A DNA stretch of 64,000 nucleotides from a virus: IMG/VR virus record IMGVR_UViG_3300041956_000050, positions 44,064 to 108,063 of that record. The stretch is one strand, 5' to 3'. The notes under the pieces were generated by a model. It worked only from the letters and a program-made list of their open reading frames with translations. It searched no databases and was not told the DNA's origin. The position numbers and the translations under genes were made by a program. Numbering within the stretch: position 1 is the stretch's first letter; the number at the start of each line of letters is the position of its first letter. This document shows, piece by piece, positions 40,482-45,816 of the stretch.

Positions 40482-41027
40482 TTACCAGGGACAGGCAACG
40501 TCGTCGCGGTGGAGGGCACCGCAGCCCTTACAGTCGATCAGGCGACTGTCATCCGTCTTGCACTCGCCGTTGGCACGGCGCTCCCGAGCGCGAGCGATCC
40601 CATCGTGGATCGTGTGCTTGTGCTTGGGCTTTTCTGACACAGTGGGGAGCGGCTGCTGCGGGTTCGGCTCCAGCGGAGACTCGACCTCCTCGCCCTCCTC
40701 GACCTGGCTATGCCAGTAGTGATGGCAGCGCCGACGGTCATCGTCGGTCTGCTGGCCGGTGCCACGGCAGGCATAGCACGGCCCGGTCTTGCCGGTGTAC
40801 TTACCGTTGACAACCGCGCCGCCCATATAGAACAGCCCGGAGCCAAGGCACTTGAAGCACTTCTCCTCACCGGCCACTTCGACGGTGAACCAGTCCACCG
40901 GATACCACTCGGCGCGATCCTTGCCGTAGCGGTAGATGTTGGCCCGCGTTCCGTCCTTACGGACGGCCAGCACGATGCCGCTGTCGCCATCGCGGACGTT
41001 CTTGACGATGTTTCCCTTGACCATCAT
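40482..41027 (-). CDS. protein with DnaJ-type zinc hairpin, 181 aa
   Basis: AAAGGAGAC precedes ATG ATG. SH3/KOW-like N-terminus (MVKGNIVKNVRDGDSGIVLA), then CFKCLGSG and CYACRGTG (about residues 57-91), a DnaJ-type CxxCxGxG pair. A basic middle and a C-terminal CKGCGALH follow. Zinc-stabilised nucleic-acid- or protein-binding module; role unknown. Preceded by a 20-bp RNA hairpin. Confidence 0.65.
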   Translation of the reverse strand: MMVKGNIVKNVRDGDSGIVLAVRKDGTRANIYRYGKDRAEWYPVDWFTVEVAGEEKCFKCLGSGLFYMGGAVVNGKYTGKTGPCYACRGTGQQTDDDRRRCHHYWHSQVEEGEEVESPLEPNPQQPLPTVSEKPKHKHTIHDGIARARERRANGECKTDDSRLIDCKGCGALHRDDVACPW

Positions 41028-41053
41028 GTCTCCTTTGTTGACACAGTGAGGAT

Positions 41054-41106
41054 GGCTGCTGGACGCCGGAAGTACACACACCAGAGACTCCCGACGCCCA
41101 GCAGCC
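41054..41106 (-). promoter_or_regulatory. 20-bp leader hairpin with UGUGUGU loop
   Basis: In leftward RNA, the 20 bases from 41106 to 41087 pair fully with those from 41073 to 41054, including three G-U pairs, around a 13-base loop. The G-U pairs would be A-C mismatches in rightward RNA, so the structure belongs to the leftward transcript. It lies between the secreted collagen-like gene and the zinc-hairpin gene. Terminator or translational control element; no T-run follows. Confidence 0.65.
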
Positions 41107-41139
41107 ACCCACTCTGTGAGTGAGTGACTGTTGACTGTT

Positions 41140-41775
41140 TTAGTAGCTGACCGAGTTGACGGTGATGCCAGCCTTCGGCACGCAGAACGCCCACACGTTG
41201 ACGGCCATCGGATCGACCGTCGAGTGACCGCCAGCGTTGCCGCCGAACTGGACGATCCAACCGTCAAGACGGTTGTCCTTCGGCGTGTTCGTGTTCCAGT
41301 CCATGCGACCGGGGAAGGACGACGACACCGGAGTGTTACGGTTCCAGTCGCCAGTCTGGACAACCTGCACGCCGCCACTGATGGCAACGTAATCCTGCGA
41401 GCGGCCCTGATCGGCGGGATCGCACGCGACGGTGGCGATGGCACCCTGATTGGCGTTGCTGTACTTGGCAACGCTGTAGAAGCCACCCATGACACCGGGG
41501 TGACCGTTCTTGCCAGCGGGACCGGTGTCACCCTTGACACCCTGCGGACCCTGCGGGCCACGCGCACCGGTCGCGCCAGTGGCACCCTGCGCACCGGGCA
41601 CACCCGGCTTGCTGAGCAGCTTCTGGACGCCGGGGGAGAGGTCACGCTTGTGGACAGCGCCGTTCTGGATGTTCTTGCCGGTGATCATCTCCGGCACGCC
41701 AGCGGCGTTGGCAGCCGGGACAGCGAGAGCGATGGCAGCGGTCGTTGCGATGGCGATGGTACGAATGCGCTTCAT
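41140..41775 (-). CDS. secreted collagen-like protein, 211 aa
   Basis: Signal peptide (MKRIRTIAIATTAAIALAVP, AANA cleavage). Next comes ITGKNIQNGAVHKRDLSPGV, a segment of a type repeated in actinobacterial surface proteins. Collagen-like Gly-X-Y triplets follow (GAQGATGATGARGPQGPQG), then a ~120-residue beta-rich C-terminal domain with two Cys (VACDPAD, WAFCVPKAG). Possible trimeric fibre. It may decorate the virion or the host surface; export from an infected cell would need the Sec system. Confidence 0.75.
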   Translation of the reverse strand: MKRIRTIAIATTAAIALAVPAANAAGVPEMITGKNIQNGAVHKRDLSPGVQKLLSKPGVPGAQGATGATGARGPQGPQGVKGDTGPAGKNGHPGVMGGFYSVAKYSNANQGAIATVACDPADQGRSQDYVAISGGVQVVQTGDWNRNTPVSSSFPGRMDWNTNTPKDNRLDGWIVQFGGNAGGHSTVDPMAVNVWAFCVPKAGITVNSVSY

Positions 41776-41861
41776 GTGATGTGTTCCTTGTGTTGATAGT
41801 TTCGGGACGGGTACTGCGTGGGCCTTTTAGTGTCATGCCCAGGACATGTCACTGTTAGTGA

Positions 41862-42167
41862 CTAGAGCGCCTTGACGGTGACGCGGATCTTCTGCGGCTT
41901 GCCGAGCGCCGCATCCTGCTCCTGCGAGAGATAGACCGGCGAGGAGCCGTTGTCGCTGATCTCCTCGAAGCGGACACCGCCGCCCGACTGCGGCTCGTGC
42001 GGCTTGATCTCGCGGGTCGTGCGGTCGCGCTTGCCGCGCTGCATCGTGATCGTCACGCTGTCCTGCTCGCGCTTGGGGGTGCGCGTGCGGGTGGCAGCGG
42101 GCTTCACCGTCGTCGTGTTCTTCTTGACGGTGGACTTGCGGGTACGACGGGTGGCGGTGGTCGCCAT
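41862..42167 (-). CDS. basic-tailed hypothetical protein, 101 aa
   Basis: ATG 42167 with AGGAGGATC upstream. N-terminal 35 residues are Lys/Arg/Thr-rich; the rest is beta-rich (SVTITMQRGKRDRTTREI, then QKIRVTVKAL at the end). Probably nucleic-acid binding. Its leader contains the structured RNA described separately. Confidence 0.6.
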   Translation of the reverse strand: MATTATRRTRKSTVKKNTTTVKPAATRTRTPKREQDSVTITMQRGKRDRTTREIKPHEPQSGGGVRFEEISDNGSSPVYLSQEQDAALGKPQKIRVTVKAL

Positions 42168-42192
42168 GATTGATCCTCCTGTGGATCGGTGA

Positions 42193-42306
42193 GTGGCAGT
42201 CACTATGACTGGCACATACTGTGTACCGACAACCCTTGCGGTCGTCAGCGCGAGCACACACTCGCGAAGCCGCCAGTGTTGGCGGACTTTCGGCTGTTTT
42301 CAGCCG
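42193..42306 (-). ncRNA. structured leader RNA, copy A
   Basis: In leftward orientation the hairpins are: CGGCTG-AAAA-CAGCCG (42306-42291), CCGCCA-ACAC-TGGCGG (42285-42270), CGCGAG-TGTGTG-CTCGCG (42266-42249), then CTGACGACC, and a 10-position palindrome with one mismatch (42215-42193). The first and third hairpins and the CTGAYGACC tail recur in copy B with different stem bases but the same loops. The first hairpin includes the stop codon of the upstream gene. Probable cis-regulatory RNA for the basic-tailed gene. Confidence 0.6.
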
Positions 42307-42488
42307 TTGTCGGTATTGACAACGATCACCCAGTTGGCATCGGGGTGCATTCCCCAGCGCGCCATGAACAGCGCGGCCGACAGCGTGCCGTCGTCATACT
42401 TGTTCATGTCAAGCCCGACCTCCAGTGCCTCGTCAACGGAGTTGACAGTAAGCTCGGGCCAGTCGGACGAATATATGACACTTGTCAT
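42300..42488 (-). CDS. hypothetical protein, 62 aa
   Basis: Strand-helix-strand (MTSVIYSSDWPELTVNSVDE, ANWVIVVNTDNG). Ribosome site AAAGGAG. Its stop lies in hairpin 1 of leader copy A. Confidence 0.6.
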   Translation of the reverse strand: MTSVIYSSDWPELTVNSVDEALEVGLDMNKYDDGTLSAALFMARWGMHPDANWVIVVNTDNG

Positions 42489-42510
42489 ATGTGCTCCTTT
42501 GCAGGGGTTT

Positions 42511-42783
42511 TCAGTTGCAGCAGACGGGACCGTGATCAGTCTCGATCACGTCCGGCCACCAGCTAGGCCGCACGCGGATACCGCAGCGCTCGCGCCCGCC
42601 GATCTTGCCCGAGGGCATTACCGCGCAGCCGATGATGTCAATTTCGACATCATTCATGTCCGCGAAATGCTCCGCATCGCGCTCGATGACATCGTACATG
42701 TCATCATGCACCCTGTAATAGCGGCGAGCGATGAAGCGGCCAGTGGCGAAGTCGGTGAACTCGAACGGGAATGTGTTACGCAT
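42511..42783 (-). CDS. hypothetical protein, 90 aa
   Basis: Starts MRNTFPFEFTDFATGRFIAR; later VEIDIIGCAVMPSGKIGG; ends in CCN. Good ribosome site AAAGGAG and a TAGTAT box upstream. Unknown. Confidence 0.6.
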   Translation of the reverse strand: MRNTFPFEFTDFATGRFIARRYYRVHDDMYDVIERDAEHFADMNDVEIDIIGCAVMPSGKIGGRERCGIRVRPSWWPDVIETDHGPVCCN

Positions 42784-42808
42784 AATGACATGCTCCTTTC
42801 AGGGTTTG

Positions 42809-42814
42809 ATACTA
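42809..42814 (-). promoter_or_regulatory. -10 box TAGTAT
   Basis: CGC precedes TAGTATCAAAC on the leftward strand, coinciding with the stop codon of the upstream gene and about 25 bases before ATG 42783. Confidence 0.5.
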
Positions 42815-43057
42815 GCGCCAGCTACTGCGGCGACGCTGATTGTCAGCGAACCACGCCTCGTAATGGCGCTCGGACAGTGACAGCGGCACGACATTCGCGC
42901 CCGAGCCGATGGCCGGATCGACCATCAGCGTCTCTGCCGCCATTACTGACAGCGGCGGCTGCTTGGGTGTGCGCTTGCGAGCCGGACGCTTACGCGGCGG
43001 CTCAACGGTGACGACAGCGGTCTGGACAGCCGCAATCGCGGCATCGAAGTCGAACAT
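42812..43057 (-). CDS. DPxxG[T/S]G-motif protein, 81 aa (member 3)
   Basis: N-terminal helix (MFDFDAAIAAVQTAVVTVEP), a basic Pro-rich linker (RKRPARKRTPKQP), then VDPAIGSGANVVPLS with the shared motif at residues 47-56, and a Trp/Arg-rich tail. It differs from the other members in having the motif in the middle. Function unknown. Confidence 0.6.
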   Translation of the reverse strand: MFDFDAAIAAVQTAVVTVEPPRKRPARKRTPKQPPLSVMAAETLMVDPAIGSGANVVPLSLSERHYEAWFADNQRRRSSWR

Positions 43058-43058
43058 G

Positions 43059-43277
43059 TCAGCATCCCTCCGGACGCGAGTAGGTGACAAAGCCATCGGC
43101 CTGGACGTGAGCGTCAAGCCAACGGCACCCAACGGGGCGCGTGAGAATGGCGTCACCGTTGACGGTATCGTCAGCGATGTGCTGCCAGTCGTCGCCCATA
43201 AGGGCGATACGCGCCTTCTGCGCATCGGTGAGCGGATTCATGTCACGGAACGCTTCCCGTAGGGCCATGTCACGCAT
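43059..43277 (-). CDS. hypothetical protein, 72 aa
   Basis: ATG 43277 behind AAAGG. Helical start (RDMALREAFRDMNPLTDAQK), then strands and a C-terminal GC. Just downstream of a TAGGAT box. Unknown. Confidence 0.6.
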   Translation of the reverse strand: MRDMALREAFRDMNPLTDAQKARIALMGDDWQHIADDTVNGDAILTRPVGCRWLDAHVQADGFVTYSRPEGC

Positions 43278-43300
43278 ATTGTTCACCCTTTCCTTGTTTG

Positions 43301-43306
43301 ATCCTA
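43301..43306 (-). promoter_or_regulatory. extended -10 box TAGGAT
   Basis: GGG precedes TAGGATCAAAC on the leftward strand, about 23 bases before ATG 43277 and just past the preceding stop codon. Confidence 0.55.
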
Positions 43307-43308
43307 CC

Positions 43309-43605
43309 CTACGCCACGTAGGGGTCGTAGTTGTAGAACGTTCCGACCTCACTGTCAGTGATCGGAGCGCACGCCTCAGCGTCCGCCTCCAGTCGCCGGA
43401 GCGTGCGCTCCAGCGCAGCCAGCGCACGGCCGGAGCCAACGCGAGGGTCGGCGGTGCCGGAGAAGACCTCGATCTTCGCACGCTTGGCACCCTGAGCCTG
43501 CGACTCTCCGAGCCAGACCTGACGCCCATTGGGCAGGATCGCGGCGATCACCGTGGTGCCGACATTCGTCGGAATGGCAACCGTATCGAGCGTAGTGGTG
43601 AGCAT
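43309..43605 (-). CDS. DPxxG[T/S]G-motif protein, 98 aa (member 4)
   Basis: A ~50-residue beta-rich domain (VGTTVIAAILPNGRQVWLGE, AKRAKIEVFSG) then ADPRVGSGRALAALERTLRR with the shared motif at residues 53-62 leading into a helix. Here the motif is C-terminal to an independent domain, suggesting a portable module. Preceded by structured leader copy B. Confidence 0.6.
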   Translation of the reverse strand: MLTTTLDTVAIPTNVGTTVIAAILPNGRQVWLGESQAQGAKRAKIEVFSGTADPRVGSGRALAALERTLRRLEADAEACAPITDSEVGTFYNYDPYVA

Positions 43606-43638
43606 TACTGTTTACTCCTTACTGGAAGTGTCTGATCC

Positions 43639-43737
43639 CCCGTAGGGTCATCAGCGAGGGCACACACCCTCGAACGCCCGTAGGCGTTTCGGCCGTTTTC
43701 GGCCGATCAGTCACTACTGTTTCACCCCTATGGGGTG
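43639..43737 (-). ncRNA. structured leader RNA, copy B
   Basis: In leftward orientation the hairpins are: CACCCC-ATA-GGGGTG (43737-43723), TCGGCCG-AAAA-CGGCCGA (43706-43689), ACGCC-TACG-GGCGT (43687-43674), CGAGGG-TGTGTG-CCCTCG (43672-43655), then CTGATGACC running into CCC-TAC-GGG (43647-43639). The AAAA-loop and TGTGTG-loop hairpins and CTGAYGACC correspond to copy A with compensatory stem changes. Lies between two DPxxG[T/S]G genes. Confidence 0.6.
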
Positions 43738-43749
43738 GCCGGAATTGGC

Positions 43750-43929
43750 TCAGCCGCAGACCGAGCTACGCTGCCCGAAACCGAGCGCACGCATATCGCG
43801 AAGCCGGATGGAATCCTCACGCTCACGCTCATCGGCGAGATACTGCTCACGGACCCAGGTGAAGTCCTGCGAAGCGGACGCGACGAGGTTGGAACCGGTG
43901 CCCTCGGAGGGATCGAAAATACGCTGCAT
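43750..43929 (-). CDS. DPxxG[T/S]G-motif micro-protein, 59 aa (member 2)
   Basis: ATG 43929 with GAAAGG upstream. N-terminus MQRIFDPSEGTGSNLVASAS, motif at residues 6-15 exactly as in the 57-aa member at 40.1 kb, followed by a charged helix (REQYLADEREREDSIRLR). Function unknown. Its long leader carries a palindrome and a large inverted repeat. Confidence 0.65.
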   Translation of the reverse strand: MQRIFDPSEGTGSNLVASASQDFTWVREQYLADEREREDSIRLRDMRALGFGQRSSVCG

Positions 43930-43951
43930 TTGACTACCTTTCGTGTGGAGA

Positions 43952-43969
43952 GACAGTGTAAACACTGTC
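43952..43969. promoter_or_regulatory. 18-bp palindrome, candidate operator
   Basis: GACAGTGT-AA-ACACTGTC, 8-bp arms with a 2-base centre, 23 bases upstream of ATG 43929. Typical size for a dimeric repressor site. Related half-sites (CAGTGT, ACACTG) occur in the inverted repeat at 44085-44153. Confidence 0.5.
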
Positions 43970-44084
43970 ATTGATATGAAATATGACAAGTGGAATATGA
44001 CGTTTCGCTACCCTTGACATTCCACTCCCTTCCCGGCCTCTCCCGCTTCTTCCTTCTTGCGCGAGAGGTCCGTGTCAGCATTAG

Positions 44085-44153
44085 TGACACAGTGAAGCGG
44101 GGAATCTGCCCCGCAGCGGCGAAAATGTGCGCCCAGGAGCGTTCACTGTGTCA
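44085..44153 (-). promoter_or_regulatory. 12-bp inverted repeat enclosing a second hairpin
   Basis: TGACACAGTGAA (44085-44096) and TTCACTGTGTCA (44142-44153) are perfectly complementary; the 45-base interior holds GCGGGG/CCCCGC. It lies a few bases after a TAGGAT -10 box, so it would form at the 5' end of the leftward transcript. Could be a stable RNA cap structure or a paired operator. Confidence 0.55.
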
Positions 44154-44156
44154 ATA

Positions 44157-44162
44157 ATCCTA
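44157..44162 (-). promoter_or_regulatory. extended -10 box TAGGAT over a stop codon
   Basis: TGG precedes TAGGAT on the leftward strand; TGG TAG are the last codon and stop of the upstream gene. The leader to ATG 43929 would be about 220 bases and highly structured. Confidence 0.55.
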
Positions 44163-44441
44163 CCACTTCGTGCGCTGCGTACCGCGCGCCTGACGCCTGC
44201 GGGCGTGACGGCCGTTGATCGGCTTCTGGTGGAAGACCATCGGCTGCACATCGGCCTCGGCCACGCGGCCTCCAGTGACGCCGACACGAGTCTTGACATT
44301 CACTGTGTGACCGTTCTGCTTCGGTGAGGTGCGCAGACCCTTGACAGAAGTCAAGCCGGTGTAGCGCATATCGCCAGCGCCGTAGCCGGAGACGCCAGTG
44401 CAAGCGGTGCTGATCGGTGCTTGGGTGATTTCTGACAGCAT
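44160..44441 (-). CDS. hypothetical protein, 93 aa
   Basis: Gly-rich start (ACTGVSGYGAGDMRYTGLTS), basic tail (INGRHARRRQARGTQRTKW). Ribosome site AAAGGAG. Second gene of the leftward block. Unknown. Confidence 0.6.
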   Translation of the reverse strand: MLSEITQAPISTACTGVSGYGAGDMRYTGLTSVKGLRTSPKQNGHTVNVKTRVGVTGGRVAEADVQPMVFHQKPINGRHARRRQARGTQRTKW

Positions 44442-44488
44442 TTTGACTCCTTTGGAGGGATGGTGGGGTGACAGTCATCTGTGCTGCC

Positions 44489-44501
44489 ACCCCGTAGGGG
44501 T
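44489..44501 (-). repeat. ACCCC-TAC-GGGGT palindrome (hairpin family)
   Basis: 5-bp arms around a 3-base centre in the gap between the two first leftward genes. Member of a dispersed family at about 43640, 43723, 44489, 44808, 44925, 45019, 45064 and 46102. Read with TAC in the loop it belongs to the leftward strand. Confidence 0.6.
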
Positions 44502-44509
44502 TGTTCGGC

Positions 44510-44794
44510 CTACAGCGAGGCGTAGTAGAGCGAGGCGTCGAGCATGGTGGGGAAGATGCGGCAGAAGTCGCGCATCGTGCGGTAGGGGCGAAGCCCGCTG
44601 TCACGGTGAGCGGAGTTGATCCGCTGGAACTGCCCGCTGCTCGGCTTGAGCGTGGCCATCTGCGCATCGCGCTTGGGGTCGCGCATGGTGGGGGCGCTCG
44701 TCTGCGCCTTACGCGGGAGCGCGATGGGCGCAATGGTGGTGCCCTCAAGGAGAGCGTTGACTTCTTCGATGGTGGCGATCATGGTGGCGGTCAT
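44510..44794 (-). CDS. first gene of the leftward block, 94 aa
   Basis: ATG 44794 with GGAAAGGG upstream. Helical start (ATMIATIEEVNALLEGTTIA), a basic middle and a C-terminal RTMRDFCRIFPTMLDASLYY. The frame stays open upstream, but the structured leader argues against a longer product. Likely an immediate-early protein by position. Confidence 0.6.
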   Translation of the reverse strand: MTATMIATIEEVNALLEGTTIAPIALPRKAQTSAPTMRDPKRDAQMATLKPSSGQFQRINSAHRDSGLRPYRTMRDFCRIFPTMLDASLYYASL

Positions 44795-45085
44795 TTTGAC
44801 CCTTTCCGACAGCGTAGCTGTCAATGGTGGTGTGTGTTTCGGCCTTCCCGAAGGGCCATCCTCAGGCACTTTGTCAGCAAAGCTGACAGGGGACTGTGCG
44901 ACACTGCGCAGATCGAGTTTCCAGACCCCGTAGGGGTCAACGAGTTGCTGCGCTTTGTCCGTGAGGCTTCGCTCCCGGTTTCTGCCGGGTTGGCTGCCCT
45001 GAATCCGTAGGATCACGACTCCCTACGGGAGGATGCGAATAAGCGCTCCGTCGTGTCGCTTGTCTCCCCTACGGGGAGGGTTGCC
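44795..45085. other. gene-poor divergent control region with hairpins
   Basis: No convincing gene. Palindromes with TAC/GTA centres at 44808-44822 (GACAGC arms), 44925-44939 (GACCCC arms), 45019-45031 (CTCCC arms) and 45064-45078 (CTCCCC arms), plus a TTCG-loop hairpin near 44850. The strand carrying TAC in the loop changes from leftward to rightward between 44939 and 45019, next to a rightward TAGGAT box. Confidence 0.55.
45008..45013 (+). promoter_or_regulatory. -10 box TAGGAT, rightward
   Basis: CCG precedes TAGGATCA, the same octamer used on the leftward strand. Predicted start near 45020, exactly where rightward-oriented hairpins begin. No clear -35. Confidence 0.45.
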
Positions 45086-45358
45086 ATGTGGGCCAGCGTG
45101 ATCTACCGCCTCGGCGCTATCTGGACGCATCCTCGCATGATTGTTCCGTGCCCTCACGATTATTGGGCACATCCCTACTTCCCGGCGCTGCGATGCCTGC
45201 TAGGCGACAACGCACACGACGGTTTTCGACCGCACTGTTCACGCAACCGTAAGCCCCAAAGGGACGGCCCTCACGCACGCCTAGCCGTGAGGAGGGAGAT
45301 TGCGCACCGATCCGGCTCATGCGAGCGTGTTCTCGGACGGATTTGCACTGGGCACTAG
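45086..45358 (+). CDS. possible small protein, 90 aa
   Basis: ATG preceded by GGGGAGGG at good spacing, although that purine run is also the 3' arm of a hairpin. The first ~45 codons look coding (MWASVIYRLGAIWTHPRMIV, HDYWAHPYFPALRCLL), while the rest is Arg-rich and poorly ordered. No family recognised. It could be a leader peptide or a chance frame. Confidence 0.3.
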   Translation: MWASVIYRLGAIWTHPRMIVPCPHDYWAHPYFPALRCLLGDNAHDGFRPHCSRNRKPQRDGPHARLAVRREIAHRSGSCERVLGRICTGH

Positions 45359-45383
45359 CCCACACATGCCTATGTGGGTGCCC
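45350..45383 (+). repeat. compound inverted repeat
   Basis: GGGCA (45350-45354) pairs with TGCCC (45379-45383) and, inside it, CCCACA (45359-45364) with TGTGGG (45373-45378). It overlaps the end of the doubtful 45086-45358 frame. It could act as a rightward terminator or a processed RNA element. Confidence 0.45.
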
Positions 45384-45636
45384 GCTGTGTGTCGGCGTCG
45401 TGCGCTGCCCGCTGTGGGCCTTAGGCGCTGCGCTCCGGTTATGTGGGAGCGGCCTGTGTCGGGAGCGGACGGCTCGACCGACGCCCCAAAGATCGGCCGG
45501 GTTCCTAAAGAGAATCTAAAGAACCCCTCTCGGAGCGGATCAAAAAGTGCCGTTTTGCAGGGAAGATAAAGTTAGATAAAGATGTCTCAAGACCCCCAAA
45601 TTGGCCAATAGTCAGGATTGTTGGCATTGGGAAAAA
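45384..45636. other. gene-free, increasingly AT-rich stretch
   Basis: I see no credible gene on either strand. Composition drops toward AT from about 45490 (runs such as AAAGAGAATCTAAAGAA and GATAAAGTTAGATAAAGATG), unlike the GC-rich remainder. Short TAAAGA/GATAAAG repeats are present. It could be a replication origin or promoter region; no DnaA-box cluster is evident. Confidence 0.4.
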
Positions 45637-45713
45637 CCCGCTATTTGCGGGATTCTCAAAAGGTCGCTATTTGCGGACTTTCTCGCGAGGGCAAAATGTC
45701 GCTATTTGCGACA
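45637..45713 (-). terminator. three tandem leftward terminators with shared core
   Basis: The core CGCTATTTGCG occurs at 45639, 45665 and 45700. Read leftward, each forms a 5-6 bp stem around the loop AAATA and is followed by a T-run (GGGTTTTT, ACCTTTT, ACATTTT). Rightward no T-run follows. They would stop leftward transcription entering the early region from the right. Confidence 0.7.
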
Positions 45714-45727
45714 TCTCGACAAGGGTG

Positions 45728-45755
45728 TTTTCACCGTGTTTTTCAACGGTGAAAA
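45728..45755. repeat. 10-bp inverted repeat TTTTCACCGT / ACGGTGAAAA
   Basis: Perfect arms at 45728-45737 and 45746-45755 around an 8-base loop. Symmetrical A/T-rich ends would give a T-run on either strand, so a bidirectional terminator or a protein-binding site is possible. Confidence 0.6.
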
Positions 45756-45783
45756 GCTGTCGTGAATGCTTACTGTGAAAGCT

Positions 45784-45816
45784 GAGGTGACATGTGAGGT
45801 GACATGTCACTATGAC
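45784..45816 (+). promoter_or_regulatory. operator-like direct repeat and palindrome over a possible promoter
   Basis: GAGGTGACATGT is repeated in tandem (45784-45795 and 45796-45807). The second copy extends into the 12-bp palindrome GTGACATGTCAC (45799-45810). A possible promoter, GTGACA at 45787-45792 and TATGAC at 45811-45816 with an 18-base spacer, overlaps both. Looks like a repressor-controlled rightward promoter. Confidence 0.5.

Noticed and set aside
40124-43929. DNA adenine methyltransferases suggested by DPxxGTG
   Set aside because: The motif matches methyltransferase motif I superficially, but proteins of 57-98 residues lack the Rossmann fold and the DPPY catalytic motif.
45300-45569. 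Rightward frame MRTDPAHASVFSDGFALG...
   Set aside because: No good ribosome site, overlaps a compound inverted repeat, poor residue ordering and falls into AT-rich DNA at its end.
45637-45713. CRISPR-like repeat array
   Set aside because: Three repeats of only 11 bases with spacers of 15-24 bases and T-runs on one strand; this is a terminator series, not CRISPR.
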